Shown here: in pieces, positions 7,634-17,309 of the stretch
Layout of the letters: the number at the start of each line of letters is the position of its first letter
Position numbering within the stretch: the first letter of the stretch is position 1
From: Motiliproteus sediminis
GTDB lineage: Bacteria > Pseudomonadota > Gammaproteobacteria > Pseudomonadales > Balneatricaceae
Reading direction: 5' to 3'
NCBI RefSeq assembly: GCF_017912535.1
Contig: NZ_JAERQK010000002.1
Location: forward strand, 62,001 to 126,000
Length of the DNA stretch: 64,000 nucleotides
Translations under genes and position numbers: made by a program
Notes under the pieces: model-generated
What the model saw: only the letters and a program-made list of their open reading frames with translations
Told to the model about the DNA's origin: nothing
Database searches by the model: none

Positions 7634-8443
7634 TCAGGCCGGCAACATCATCCAGACACCGACCAGGGCGGTCCCCAGCAGCAACCGATAGAGCACGAAT
7701 GGCCACATACCGATGCGGTTCAGCAACACCAGAAACACGTGAATACAGGCATAAGCACTCACCGCGGATAATCCGGCACCGAGGCTGATATCGAGCCAGG
7801 GGGCGCGTTCGCCCATCTGGATCAGCTCCAGTGTCTTGTAGCTACCGGCGGCCAGGATCAGCGGCGCCGACAGGTAAAACGAGAACCGGGCCGCCGCTTT
7901 ACGCCGCAGTCCCAGCATCAGGCCCGCGGTAATAGTGATCCCCGAACGTGACGTACCCGGGATCAGCGCCAATGCCTGGGCGCAACCAATGATCATCACG
8001 TCGCTAAAGCGCATGTCACGGGAGATACGCCGCTCGGTTCGGGCATGATCCGCCCAGCCCAACAGCACGCCAAAGACCACCGTGGCGATCCCGATCACCA
8101 GCATCGAGCGTAGGTGTTGCTCGATAAAATCATTGAACAGCAACCCCGCCGCTACCGCAGGCACAGTGCCCACAATCAGCATCCACCCCAGGCGGGCATG
8201 GTAACTGGTGCCACCGCCGCTGACCTGACGCAACCAGCCGTAGATCAACAACATGAAGTCGCGGCGAAAATAGAGCAGCACCGCGGCCAGGGTCCCGACA
8301 TGGACAGCGACATCGAACGCCAATCCCTGATCCGGCCAATTGAGCAGCTCACTGGGCAATACCAAGTGCGCCGAACTGGAAACTGGCAGGAATTCGGTCA
8401 GTCCCTGAATCAGCGCCAATACCACGATATGGAACAGCGGCAT
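7634..8443 (-). CDS. uppP: undecaprenyl-diphosphatase
   Basis: 269 residues, multi-spanning inner-membrane enzyme that dephosphorylates undecaprenyl pyrophosphate to recycle the lipid carrier of peptidoglycan synthesis; loss or gain changes bacitracin sensitivity. Both active-site signatures of the BacA/UppP family are present: GLTEFLPVSSSAHLVL near residues 14-29 and PGTSRSGITIT near 172. Length is normal for the family. Its ATG shares one base with the tsaB stop, showing translational coupling. Confidence 0.95.
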   Translation of the reverse strand: MPLFHIVVLALIQGLTEFLPVSSSAHLVLPSELLNWPDQGLAFDVAVHVGTLAAVLLYFRRDFMLLIYGWLRQVSGGGTSYHARLGWMLIVGTVPAVAAGLLFNDFIEQHLRSMLVIGIATVVFGVLLGWADHARTERRISRDMRFSDVMIIGCAQALALIPGTSRSGITITAGLMLGLRRKAAARFSFYLSAPLILAAGSYKTLELIQMGERAPWLDISLGAGLSAVSAYACIHVFLVLLNRIGMWPFVLYRLLLGTALVGVWMMLPA

Positions 8444-9141
8444 CAGCGCGCGCCCCCCTTCTTGTGGGCCACATCATCACGCAGGTAGAGCGGCTGCGCC
8501 GCTTCTGGCGCCATCGCCTCGCCACGTTTAAACGCCACAGCCGCCAACCGGGCCATGGCCCCTGCGGCAGGTTGCAGTTCCGGGTCTATCGCGTGAATGC
8601 TGCCTGTTACCGCCGCCGGCATCTCGGCCGCAAACTGCCAGCCGGTGCCCGCGCCAAGCCAGTGCTGGCCCAGATCCAAGTCGTCTGGCACCGCAATTCG
8701 CGCAGCCGCCCCCACATGCTCCGCACCCACCAGCGTCACGCTGCCACCGGCGCGGCGATAAAAACCCCAGTAGACTTCGTTCATGCGCGCATCAATGGCG
8801 GCCAGTACACCCTCACCCGGCTGCTCCTGCAGACGCGCATCGGCCAATGCGGCCAGAGTCGAGATCGGCAGCAGCGGCAGATTCGCTCCCAACGCCAGCC
8901 CTTGCGCCACGCCGGCGCTAATACGCAAGCCGGTGAACGAGCCGGGACCGCGCCCAAAAGCGATCGCATCCAGATCCGTGAGCACCAGGCTGGCATCGAT
9001 CAGCAGTCGTTCGACCATCGGCAACAACAGCTTGGTATGCTGACGCGGCGCCTGCTCATACAGTTCGAGGCAGCGACCATCCAGCCACAGGGCGGCGGAA
9101 CAGGCCTCCGAGGAGGTATCAAGGGCGAGGATTCGGCTCAT
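8443..9141 (-). CDS. tsaB: tRNA t6A biosynthesis protein TsaB
   Basis: 232 residues of the ASKHA-fold TsaB (YeaZ) family, the scaffold partner of TsaD in making N6-threonylcarbamoyladenosine on tRNAs reading ANN codons. Marks seen are MSRILALDTSSEACSAAL at the N-terminus, RQHTKLLLPMV, and GRGPGSFTGLRI near residue 65. The C-terminal part is the less conserved region (about 95-232) with AAIDARMNEVYW. It lies between a YkgJ-like gene and uppP. Confidence 0.94.
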   Translation of the reverse strand: MSRILALDTSSEACSAALWLDGRCLELYEQAPRQHTKLLLPMVERLLIDASLVLTDLDAIAFGRGPGSFTGLRISAGVAQGLALGANLPLLPISTLAALADARLQEQPGEGVLAAIDARMNEVYWGFYRRAGGSVTLVGAEHVGAAARIAVPDDLDLGQHWLGAGTGWQFAAEMPAAVTGSIHAIDPELQPAAGAMARLAAVAFKRGEAMAPEAAQPLYLRDDVAHKKGGAR

Positions 9142-9204
9142 GGCGCACGGGGTCCGGATTCAAGGTCGAAAAGAAAAGGCGCCATTCTACCCCGAGGAGC
9201 GCGC

Positions 9205-9462
9205 TTAATCAGCAGCCGTGTCCTGTTCCCAGCGAGTCAGTATGGTGAGCGCCTGCTCACGGCTCTCTCCGCAATGCTCCGGGTGGGGTTGAAAGCGCCC
9301 GCAAACAACCGGCCGCTGCGGCAGCCCAAACAGCTTGCAGTCGAGATTTTCAGTTAACTGTACGCAGGCGACACCGGCCGGTTTACCCTCGGGCATACCG
9401 GGGATGGCGCTGGATATGGCAGGTGCGATACAGCAGGCAGCACAGCCGCGGCGGCACTCCAT
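9205..9462 (-). CDS. YkgJ-family cysteine cluster protein
   Basis: 85 residues from ATG 9462; an upstream extension in frame would run into ubiX and lacks the family start. The N-terminus carries a tight cysteine cluster (C3, C7, C10, C11), with further cysteines in GVACVQL, LDCKLF and VVCGRF, matching the zinc- or iron-chelating YkgJ/UPF0153 group. Function is undetermined for the family. It begins 10 nt after the ubiX stop. Confidence 0.82.
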   Translation of the reverse strand: MECRRGCAACCIAPAISSAIPGMPEGKPAGVACVQLTENLDCKLFGLPQRPVVCGRFQPHPEHCGESREQALTILTRWEQDTAAD

Positions 9463-9472
9463 CAGAGGCGAA

Positions 9473-10090
9473 TCATGCTGACGGTTCACCCCAGCGCGGC
9501 AGCAAGGTTTGCGCCACGCCGAGATGATCGAGAATCCGCGCCACCACAAAATCGATCATTGCCTCGACGCTTTGCGGTTTCTGGTAGAAACCGGGACTGG
9601 CGGGCAGGATCACCGCACCCATGCGGGTCAGGCGCAGCATGTTTTCCAGATGAATCTCCGAGTAAGGTGCTTCACGCGGCACCAGGATCAACTGTCGGCG
9701 CTCTTTCAGCGCCACGTCCACGGCGCGTTCGATCAGGTTATTGCTGGCACCCGTAGCAAACGCCGACAGACTCCCCGTGCTGCAGGGGCAGACCACCGTG
9801 GCCGAGGGCGATCCGGAACCGGAGGCCACCGGCGCCATCCACTGCTCGCGGGAAAACACCCGTATCTGTCCGGGACCGGCTCCGTACAGCTCGCTCAGAT
9901 AGGCTTCCGCCTTGGTGCTGTCAGCCGGCAGCGACAGCTCGGTTTCAGTGGCGACCACCACCTGCGCCGCCTTGGACACCATCACGTAGACGCCGACATC
10001 GGCCGCGACCAGGCACTGGATCAGACGCAGCCCGTACTGCGCGCCGGACGCGCCGGTCAGAGCCACGGTCACTTGAGTGGGCGCGCTCAT
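9473..10090 (-). CDS. ubiX: flavin prenyltransferase UbiX
   Basis: 205 residues. UbiX prenylates FMN with dimethylallyl phosphate to make the cofactor that UbiD needs for decarboxylation in ubiquinone synthesis. Family marks: ALTGASGAQYGLRLI at the N-terminus, the CPCSTGSLSAFATGASNNLIERAVDVALKE core, LVPREAPYSEIHLENMLRL and the PASPGFY motif. Start overlaps the mpl stop by 4 nt. Confidence 0.94.
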   Translation of the reverse strand: MSAPTQVTVALTGASGAQYGLRLIQCLVAADVGVYVMVSKAAQVVVATETELSLPADSTKAEAYLSELYGAGPGQIRVFSREQWMAPVASGSGSPSATVVCPCSTGSLSAFATGASNNLIERAVDVALKERRQLILVPREAPYSEIHLENMLRLTRMGAVILPASPGFYQKPQSVEAMIDFVVARILDHLGVAQTLLPRWGEPSA

Positions 10091-11451
10091 GGCGCCGCCT
10101 CCAGCGCCGCCATCAGCTTGGCGTGGATACCGTCAAAACCGCCATTACTCATGATCACCACGTGCCCCCCGCTGTGCCGATAGGCCTTCACAGCCTCAAT
10201 GATAGCATCGACGGAATCGTAGACCGCCGCCGGCACCGGACTGTCATCCACCACTGGTTGCAGCGCCCAGTCCAGCCCCGGCGGCTGATACCAGAATACG
10301 CGGTCGGCGCTGGCCACGCTGGGTGCCAACAGGTCACGATGGGTACCCAGGCGCATGGTATTGGAGCGTGGTTCGATCACCGCCAGCAGCGGCGCGCCCC
10401 CCAACCGTGCGCGAGCGCCCGCCAGAGTGGTGGCGATGGCCGTTGGATGGTGGGCAAAATCGTCGTAAACGGTCAAGCCGGCCGCTTCACCAACCTTTTC
10501 CATTCGCCGCTTGACCCCCTGAAAGCAAGACAATGCGTCAGCGGCCAGCGCCGGCACTACACCGACGTGGCGCGCCGCCGCCATGGCAGCCAGCCCGTTC
10601 ATCACCGAATGCTGACCACTCTGGTCCCAGTCGACCGTCGCCACCCGCTCGCCGTTCAACCACGCCTCGAAGCGGCTGCCGTCATCCTGCAGCAGGCGCG
10701 CCTGCCAGTCCGACTGCCGGTCACTGCCAAAGCGCACCACCGGCGTCCAGCAGCCCTGCTCCAGCACCCGCGCCAGATTGGGATCGGCACCGGCAACTAC
10801 CAACTGCCCGGACGCCGGCACGGTACGCACCAGATGGTGGAACTGCCGCTCGATCGCCGCCAGATTGTCAAAAATGTCGGCGTGGTCGAATTCGAGGTTA
10901 TTCAGAATCGCGGTGCGCGGGCGGTAGTGAACGAACTTGGAGCGCTTGTCGAAAAAGGCAGTGTCGTATTCATCTGCTTCGACCACGAAAAACGGCGTAT
11001 CCCCCAGGCGCGCCGAAAGGCCGAAGTTGCCGGGCACTCCGCCGATCAGAAACCCGGGGGCCATGCCGGCATGCTCCAGAATCCAGGCCAGCATGCTGCT
11101 GGTGGTGGTCTTGCCGTGGGTACCGGCTACTGCCAGCACCCAGCGCTGCTGCAGCACTTCACGGGCCAGCCACTCAGGGCCAGAGGTGTAAGGAATATTC
11201 TGATCCAGTACGTATTCGACGCAGGGATTACCTCGCGACAGCGCATTGCCCACAATGACGAGGTCCGGTTGCGGATCGAGGTGCTCGGGCAGATAGCCCG
11301 GCAATAGTTCGATCCCCTGCTGTTCGAGTTGAGTGCTCATGGGGGGGTAGACGTTGGCGTCACAGCCGCTGACACGATGACCCAACTCTTTGGCCAGCAG
11401 CGCCAGACTGCCCATAAAAGTACCGCAGATACCAAGAATATGAAGATGCAT
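10087..11451 (-). CDS. mpl: UDP-MurNAc-L-Ala-gamma-D-Glu-meso-DAP ligase
   Basis: 454 residues from ATG 11451 (MHLHILGICGTFMGSLA); the longer frame upstream adds a non-family peptide. Mpl attaches the recycled murein tripeptide to UDP-MurNAc, bypassing MurC-E. It shows the Mur-ligase fold: an N-terminal UDP-binding domain (GICGTFMG), the ATP loop AGTHGKTTT about residue 110, then FFVVEADEYDTAFFD and ILNNLEFDHADIF in the centre, and a C-terminal domain with VYDDFAHHPTAI. It is the first gene of the minus-strand run, divergent from fbp. Confidence 0.95.
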   Translation of the reverse strand: MHLHILGICGTFMGSLALLAKELGHRVSGCDANVYPPMSTQLEQQGIELLPGYLPEHLDPQPDLVIVGNALSRGNPCVEYVLDQNIPYTSGPEWLAREVLQQRWVLAVAGTHGKTTTSSMLAWILEHAGMAPGFLIGGVPGNFGLSARLGDTPFFVVEADEYDTAFFDKRSKFVHYRPRTAILNNLEFDHADIFDNLAAIERQFHHLVRTVPASGQLVVAGADPNLARVLEQGCWTPVVRFGSDRQSDWQARLLQDDGSRFEAWLNGERVATVDWDQSGQHSVMNGLAAMAAARHVGVVPALAADALSCFQGVKRRMEKVGEAAGLTVYDDFAHHPTAIATTLAGARARLGGAPLLAVIEPRSNTMRLGTHRDLLAPSVASADRVFWYQPPGLDWALQPVVDDSPVPAAVYDSVDAIIEAVKAYRHSGGHVVIMSNGGFDGIHAKLMAALEAAP

Positions 11452-11699
11452 GAACAACCTGAAGCCTGTGGTTAAGGGGAGCAATAATACCAGCTCGCGC
11501 AATGCCGGTTGAACAGGATCAGAAACGCTCTGCTAGGCTAAGTTCAAATTGCCCGATTTGTGTCATAAATTACCGAATTTCATATGCAATGGCGACGAGC
11601 TTCACGTATCATGCACAGCTCATTTTTTGACCCGCAACGCACCGTCGCGATCGACTCGAGTTTTCACTCCGAAACACCCGCTCAATCAAAGGCAAATCA

Positions 11700-12680
11700 A
11701 TGCTCCGGCTTACCCAATTTCTGAAGCAATACAACACCGACACCGAACTGGTCGAACTGATCAACCTGATGATGTCCGCCTGCAAAGAGGTCAACGCCAA
11801 ATTGCACGACGGTGCACTGGCCGGTGTCCTTGGCGAGACCGAGCAGGAAAATGTTCAGGGCGAAACGCAGAAGAAGCTGGACGTACTCGCCAACGACCTG
11901 CTCAAGCATGACCTGGACGAATGCCATCTGGTGCGTGGCCTGGCATCTGAAGAGGAAGACCTGCCGGTCGCCTGCAATCCTGACGGCCGTTTTCTGGTTG
12001 CCTTCGATCCGCTGGATGGCTCATCCAACATCGACATCAATGTCACCGTGGGCACCATTTTCTCCATTCTGGAAGCCCCGGCTGACTGCCACGGCGACGA
12101 GGAAGAAGCCTTCCTGCAGCCGGGCGACAAGCAGGTTGCCGCCGGCTATGTGCTTTACGGCCCCTCCTGCATCCTGGCCATCACCACCGGTAAGGGCGTC
12201 CACATGTTCACCCTGGGCCACAACGGTGAATTCTATCTGACCCGTGAAAACGTGCGGGTGCCGGAAACCACCAAAGAGTTCGCCATCAACATGTCCAATC
12301 AGCGCTTCTGGGAAGCGCCGGTGCAGCGTTATATTGCCGACCTGCTTCAGGGCGAAGAGGGCCCGCGCGGCAAACGTTACAACATGCGTTGGATCGCCTC
12401 CATGGTGGCGGAAGTGCATCGCATCCTTACCCGCGGCGGCGTGTTCATGTACCCCTGGGACAACCGCGAGCCCCACAAGCCGGGCAAGCTGCGGTTGATG
12501 TACGAGGGCAACCCCATGAGCATGCTGATTGAACAGGCCGGCGGTCGCAGCATCAATACCCGCCAGCGGATTATGGAGGTGCAGCCGACCCAGATTCACC
12601 AGCGGGTATCCGTGGTGCTGGGCTCGCGTGAAGAGGTGGATGTGGTACAGCGTTACCACGAGGAAGCCGACGCCAACTAA
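11700..12680 (+). CDS. fbp: class I fructose-1,6-bisphosphatase
   Basis: 326 residues, normal for class I FBPase, the gluconeogenic enzyme that hydrolyses fructose-1,6-bisphosphate. Metal- and substrate-binding motifs are clear: [20 protein letters not shown] near 83-87, [20 protein letters not shown] at 102-121, [18 protein letters not shown] and [11 protein letters not shown]. It is divergent from mpl over a 248-nt gap that should hold both promoters. ppa follows 95 nt downstream on the same strand. Confidence 0.96.
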   Translation: MLRLTQFLKQYNTDTELVELINLMMSACKEVNAKLHDGALAGVLGETEQENVQGETQKKLDVLANDLLKHDLDECHLVRGLASEEEDLPVACNPDGRFLVAFDPLDGSSNIDINVTVGTIFSILEAPADCHGDEEEAFLQPGDKQVAAGYVLYGPSCILAITTGKGVHMFTLGHNGEFYLTRENVRVPETTKEFAINMSNQRFWEAPVQRYIADLLQGEEGPRGKRYNMRWIASMVAEVHRILTRGGVFMYPWDNREPHKPGKLRLMYEGNPMSMLIEQAGGRSINTRQRIMEVQPTQIHQRVSVVLGSREEVDVVQRYHEEADAN

Positions 12681-12775
12681 TTCCGACTACCTTCCTTGGT
12701 CTTATTGGGTTAATGTCACGCCTCTTCTATAATGCGTGACATCCCCAATCATTCACGTTCAAGGAATAGGCACAG

Positions 12776-13312
12776 ATGAGCTTCCAGAAAGTCCCCGCGG
12801 GCAAAGACCTGCCGAACGATATCTACGTTATCGTCGAGATTCCGGCCAACGCCGCTGTACCGGTCAAATACGAGATCGACAAGGACTGCGATTGCGTCAT
12901 GGTCGACCGTTTCATGACCGCTCCGATGTTCTACCCAGCCAACTACGGCTATATCAACAACACCCTGGCCGACGACGGCGACCCGGTTGACGTGCTGGTT
13001 ATCGCTCCGCACCCGGTACTGACCGGCTCGGTGATCCGTTGCCGTCCGGTGGGCATTCTCAACATGACCGACGAAGCCGGCGAAGACGCCAAGCTGGTGG
13101 CCGTGCCGCACGAAAAACTGTGCAAGGAGTACGGTCACATGCAGGATGTCGAGGATATTCCGCAACTGTTGCGTGACCAGATCAAGCACTTCTTCGAAAA
13201 CTACAAGACGCTGGAACCGGGCAAGTGGGTCAAGGTTGAAGGCTGGTCCGATGCCGCCGCCGCGCGTGCGGCCATCGAAGCAGGCGTTAAAACCTACGAA
13301 GCGGGGAAATAA
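12776..13312 (+). CDS. ppa: inorganic pyrophosphatase (family I)
   Basis: 178 residues, the soluble family I enzyme that hydrolyses pyrophosphate and drives biosynthetic reactions. The active-site signature D67-G-D69-P-V-D72 is present, after [18 protein letters not shown] and YPANYGYI. The ribosome site AAGGAATAG lies just upstream. A strong terminator follows 15 nt after the stop. Confidence 0.97.
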   Translation: MSFQKVPAGKDLPNDIYVIVEIPANAAVPVKYEIDKDCDCVMVDRFMTAPMFYPANYGYINNTLADDGDPVDVLVIAPHPVLTGSVIRCRPVGILNMTDEAGEDAKLVAVPHEKLCKEYGHMQDVEDIPQLLRDQIKHFFENYKTLEPGKWVKVEGWSDAAAARAAIEAGVKTYEAGK

Positions 13313-13327
13313 ACAGCCATCCGCCAC

Positions 13328-13355
13328 AAGCCCGGCCGATCAGCCGGGCTTTTTA
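13328..13355 (+). terminator. rho-independent terminator after ppa
   Basis: Nine-bp stem AAGCCCGGC (13328-13336), 6-nt loop, GCCGGGCTT (13343-13351), followed by TTTATTTG. The opposite strand also has an A/T flank, so it may serve the convergent DUF1207 gene whose original stop lies at 13361. Confidence 0.85.
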
Positions 13356-13360
13356 TTTGC

Positions 13361-14236
13361 TCAATAAAAGTCAAAAGTCGCGCCCAAAATAACGTAATTA
13401 TCGTCACTATCCAGCGCGAACTCCCCCAGAATAGCCCGCCCGCTCTATAACTCGAGACTCAGACGCACATCGGTGCTGCTGGCATCGCGTTTGACCAGGT
13501 ATCCTAGCTGCAGGCTCACGCCGGGCTCCCAGTCGGTTTCAGCAAAACTCCTCACATGGAGGCCGCCATAGAAAGCAGCCCTTCTGCCCCAATGCTCAAA
13601 ACCGCCCTGATACTGGACACCGCCTTCCAGCGCCGCGCGTTGCTGACGCTTTTCATTGCCCATACCAAACGCCCAGCTCGGCTCGACGTAACTTTGCCAG
13701 TTTTGCTTCCAGGTCCATGCAACACCGACCGCGAGTGCATCACGGGTATACCCAACTCGCTTGCGCCCGGTAGATTCGATGTATTCATCACCGAGATGCG
13801 CCGACAAATGCTTGTAGCCGACACGCAGTGCGATGGTGTCGTGCCAGTCATAAACACCGAACAGGCCATACACTCCGTCCCAACCAACCGCATCCAACGA
13901 ATTACCGGCATCAAACTGGGTAAACAGCCCGCCTTCCATGTCGATAGACCATTCGTTCCCTGACGGATCAATAGCCCGGAATAAAGTGTAGCGGGTGCCG
14001 GCATCGAGTACGATCCGCGCGGCTGACGTTTCAGCAATCGTGCTATCGATCAAGCCGGCGGCCACCTGCATTCGAGGCCGACGCGGATCCGCCACATAGG
14101 CGGGGTAGGGTTGATCATTGGGATCAAACTCCCATTGCCAAGCCACCGTTTCGGCAGCGGCATGAACATCAACGGCGCCCCCCAGAGCAAAGACCGCCAA
14201 CACCCCATAGCAACCTGCCTTACCTCGTCTGGCCAC
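13361..14236 (-). pseudogene. DUF1207 outer-membrane beta-barrel protein, interrupted by an amber codon
   Basis: The open frame from 14236 gives 263 residues and stops at TAG 13445-13447. It has a signal peptide (cleavage near VDVHA-AAE) and the DUF1207 opening PYPAYVADPRRPRM, then repeated amphipathic strands typical of an outer-membrane barrel. Translating on in the same frame past the TAG gives a further 27 residues, SGRAILGEF...DDNYVILGATFDFY, then TGA at 13361. That tail is what the family should end with: a G-R-x-x-x-G-E/Q-F strand and a final aromatic beta-signal. A TAC or TAT tyrosine codon is the probable ancestor of the TAG. It is either a recent pseudogene, a readthrough case or a sequencing error. 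Confidence 0.75.
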
Positions 14237-14273
14237 GACACCTCCTCACCAAGATCAGTGTTATACCTGCGAC

Positions 14274-15419
14274 TCAAGGCTCGCAACGGATCAGCGGTAC
14301 ATATAGTTCATCTTCGCTGAGCCCGCCGTGCACCCCGATCATGGGGTGGAAATGCTCTTGGAGCAGCGTATCCCGCACCACCCAGCGCTCCCGGGGCAAC
14401 AGAATACGATCACCGATGCGGCGTCCCAGCTCGGCCATCGGCACTCCCAGCCCAAACAGCCCTTGATCCATTAACTGCTCGCTGGAGTAATTATCGATTG
14501 CCGGTAGCTCGCTGCGCAGATAATCATCGAAAGCATCGCCACAACCTTCACGCAGATAACAAAAAGCGGCGCGCGGTTCACCACACAGCGGCAAAGCAAG
14601 CAGATCCTGGAGCTGCGGATGCCGGCTGAGCATCACTGTCTCGGCCGGCGACGTATCGACCAAGCCATGATCAGCGGTAACCAACAGTAGCGTATCCGTC
14701 CCCGCCAGATCCTCGGCAAGGCGCCGAATCCCGCTATCGAGTTCGGCAAAATGGGCGGCTACTTCAGGGCTGTTGATGCCAAACTGATGCCCCAAAGCGT
14801 CCAGCTCGGTCCAGTAACCCCAAACCCAAACCCCTGAGTCCTCGCGAGCGGCACTTTGCAGCTGCTGAAAGAACTGCGCCAGCGACCGGTGCGGCCGCCG
14901 CGGCACGTCGCCGAACAGCGCCACCGAGTAGGGCGAATCAGCGATATAAGCCGGCTGAGCCACGCTGACCGAGCGCCACAGTCGCGGCAGCAGCGGCTGA
15001 CAGCCGAGCATGCTTTCCGCCCTGACGCCCTGCTCGGCAAAGCTCGTTGACCCGCCCCGCGGCATGAAAGGCAGCGGCATCACCACCCCTCCCAACTCGC
15101 GCAGATAGGTAAACCAGCCGGGGATACCATGCTGCTGTGCAGGTACGCCCAACGCCAGCGCGGTTACGGCGGCAGCAGTGGTAGTGGGAAACACCGACGT
15201 CAAACGCTCTCTGCGGTGACGGGCGAGAAAGCTGCCCGGATACTGCTGCAACCAACGGTCGCCAAGACCGTCGATAACCAGCAGCACTACCGGACGCTGG
15301 TCTAGACGGGCATCAGCAAGGCTTGCAAGCGGGGGATAAAGCTCCGCTGCTGGCGCATGGGTACCAGCAAGCGCGGAGATCAGATTGACGATCGAGCGGT
15401 GATAATCGGGTTTAAGCAT
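14274..15419 (-). CDS. alkaline phosphatase superfamily protein (type I phosphodiesterase/nucleotide pyrophosphatase-like)
   Basis: 381 residues of the alkaline-phosphatase fold. Visible metal-site segments are VVLLVIDGLGDRWLQ near residue 45, SVFPTTTAAAVTALALG with the probable nucleophile Thr, YWTELDALGHQFG, LLLVTADHGLVDT and a C-terminal HPMIGVHGGLS. This is the layout of cytoplasmic or periplasmic phosphodiesterases acting on nucleotide or lipid phosphodiesters; no signal peptide is evident and the substrate is unknown. It follows the ParA-like gene by 17 nt and precedes the DUF1207 gene by 37 nt. Confidence 0.85.
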   Translation of the reverse strand: MLKPDYHRSIVNLISALAGTHAPAAELYPPLASLADARLDQRPVVLLVIDGLGDRWLQQYPGSFLARHRRERLTSVFPTTTAAAVTALALGVPAQQHGIPGWFTYLRELGGVVMPLPFMPRGGSTSFAEQGVRAESMLGCQPLLPRLWRSVSVAQPAYIADSPYSVALFGDVPRRPHRSLAQFFQQLQSAAREDSGVWVWGYWTELDALGHQFGINSPEVAAHFAELDSGIRRLAEDLAGTDTLLLVTADHGLVDTSPAETVMLSRHPQLQDLLALPLCGEPRAAFCYLREGCGDAFDDYLRSELPAIDNYSSEQLMDQGLFGLGVPMAELGRRIGDRILLPRERWVVRDTLLQEHFHPMIGVHGGLSEDELYVPLIRCEP

Positions 15420-15436
15420 CGCCCGATTATAGTTGG

Positions 15437-16201
15437 TCAGCGCTCCAACGCCTCGAACAGCGCCACAAACTCCTGCGTCAGCTTGTGCTTGGGCGCGTAA
15501 TGGATCAGCGGTACGCTTTCGTTGTGGGATTCCTTCATCTTCACGGAGCTGGAGATATAGGTATCAAGCACAGGCAGGTTGTCTTCGCGCAGCCCGTCAA
15601 CGATTCGCTGCGGCAACGATGCCCGCGGCTGGAACTGGTTGACCACGATACCCTCGACATGCAGCTCAGGGTTATGGTCCAACTGAGTTTCCTGCACGTT
15701 TTCCAACAAGGCATAAAGCGCCTGGCGAGAGAACTCATCGCAGTCAAACGGAATCAAACACCCCTTGGCCGCCACCAGTGCCGACAAGGTATAAAAGTTA
15801 AACGCCGGCGGGGTATCAATATAGACAGCATCGTAGCCTTCCAGGCTGTCCAATGCTTCGCGTAGTTTGTAGATCTTGTGCTTGGCTTCAAGCTTGGCGT
15901 GGAGATCTCCGAGCGCCGGGTTGGAAGCCACCAGATGCAGGTTTTCGAATGGCGTTGCGGTGACATAGGCCTCAAAGCCGCTGCCGTTAAGGCGAAAGGT
16001 GAGGCTCTGCTCGAAAAAGCCCATCACATCATGTTCAACATGATTCACCCCTTCACCGAGCAGGTACTGACTGGCGTTGCACTGGGGGTCGAGATCCACG
16101 AGCAGAGTACGCTTACCGCGACTGGCACTGATGGCAGCCAGATTAGCCGCGATGCTGGATTTACCCACTCCACCCTTCTGGTTGAAGACCACTCTACGCA
16201 T
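15437..16201 (-). CDS. orphan ParA-family ATPase
   Basis: 254 residues from ATG 16201, chosen for GGGAGAG six bases upstream and for the canonical MRRVVFNQKGGVGKSS start. The deviant Walker A (K9-G-G-V-G-K14-S) and LLVDLDPQCNASQYLL mark the ParA/MinD class; VYIDTPPAFNFYTL is the Walker B-like part. No ParB lies nearby, so it is not an ordinary chromosome-partition locus. It sits between a lipoprotein gene (53 nt upstream) and a phosphodiesterase gene, suggesting a positioning role for some envelope-linked cargo, which is inference. Confidence 0.87.
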   Translation of the reverse strand: MRRVVFNQKGGVGKSSIAANLAAISASRGKRTLLVDLDPQCNASQYLLGEGVNHVEHDVMGFFEQSLTFRLNGSGFEAYVTATPFENLHLVASNPALGDLHAKLEAKHKIYKLREALDSLEGYDAVYIDTPPAFNFYTLSALVAAKGCLIPFDCDEFSRQALYALLENVQETQLDHNPELHVEGIVVNQFQPRASLPQRIVDGLREDNLPVLDTYISSSVKMKESHNESVPLIHYAPKHKLTQEFVALFEALER

Positions 16202-16254
16202 CGAACACTCTCCCATCCCTTGATCGCGCCCGCTGAGGGCTGTTGTCTCGACTA

Positions 16255-17088
16255 TCAGTCCAGCAACCGAATACGCGGCTGCTCGCTAATCCGGAAATTA
16301 GCCCGGATTCGGTACTCTTCCCGGCGGTCATTGAGGCGCTGATAGAGCCAGCGACCGTCAGCATCCGTCGGCGCCTCTATGGTGACCCGTGAGTTACGCG
16401 CTTCGATCAGATCGGCAAAACCCGCCAGTTGCGCCTTCAAATCACCACTGCGGCGGCGAAGTTCGCGCCGGTTGATCGCCAGTTGTGACTGCGCACTATC
16501 CTCAACGGGAATGGCGACAACAGGAGGCTCAGCCACCGCGGGCTCAGGTGCCGCCGGGGCCGGTTTCGCAGATTGAGCCGGAGGCGCTGCAACCACCGGT
16601 TGACGGACCTTGGCGACGCTTGGCTGACGCTTGGGAATAGCCGCCTTCAACCCCGCGATCGCCGGGTGATCCGGCATCACCATGGTCGCCCTGCTCAGGT
16701 AGCTGCGAGCCGACTCGTACTGCCCTTCTCGCAACGCAGCATAACCCCAATCCACATAGCTGTCAGCGATTTTTCTCAGCCCCGTAATGGCCTCTTCATG
16801 CTCCGGCAACAGCGCTATCACCTCGCGATAGTCTTCCCAGGCATTGTTCCCCAGGGGCGAGGTATAACGGCGGGCTTTCATCGACTGCTCCGCCCGATCC
16901 AGCAGCATCAGCACCCGCTGGATCTGCTCAGCAGATAGCGCAGCGGCGGCGGCACGCGCCCTATCGCCGCGCGCTGACGCACCGACAGACGCCTCCACCA
17001 CCAGCGGTTCCGACGGCGGTGACGAGGCACACCCGCCCAGCAGGAAAACCGCCCCGAGCACCACCACCGAAGCCAAAAATCTGCGCAT
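16255..17088 (-). CDS. lipoprotein with TPR-like region
   Basis: 277 residues. A lipoprotein signal peptide ends at LLGGC (lipidated Cys19). Residues ~60-150 are helical with tetratricopeptide-like repeats (SYVDWGYAALREGQYESARSYL, then ATMVMPDHPAIAGLK). A Pro/Ala-rich low-complexity linker follows (about 165-195), then a C-terminal region rich in Arg with VTIEAPTDADGRWLYQRLND. No named family was recognised. It is the first gene of the lipoprotein-ParA-phosphodiesterase run. Confidence 0.75.
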   Translation of the reverse strand: MRRFLASVVVLGAVFLLGGCASSPPSEPLVVEASVGASARGDRARAAAAALSAEQIQRVLMLLDRAEQSMKARRYTSPLGNNAWEDYREVIALLPEHEEAITGLRKIADSYVDWGYAALREGQYESARSYLSRATMVMPDHPAIAGLKAAIPKRQPSVAKVRQPVVAAPPAQSAKPAPAAPEPAVAEPPVVAIPVEDSAQSQLAINRRELRRRSGDLKAQLAGFADLIEARNSRVTIEAPTDADGRWLYQRLNDRREEYRIRANFRISEQPRIRLLD

Positions 17089-17309
17089 ATAAATCTCCCC
17101 ACGACCGAGCGCTCATGCTAACACGGCAGCAAGCCCACCAAACAGCCTCAAAAACCCTGCGCCAAGTCAAAAAAAACCGACTAAAATGCAGCCATTGTGA
17201 CGCTAACTACCGTGAAAAGATCAAAAACGTTTAGCTGTCTGGACAGCCCTTTGCAATGCTGGCAAACTAGCCCGCTCGACGTGTCACGCAACCCATTCAA
17301 GGCGATTTA

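Noticed and set aside
16255-17088. A ParB-like partner for the neighbouring ParA
   Set aside because: The protein has a lipobox and TPR-like repeats and no helix-turn-helix, so it is not ParB.
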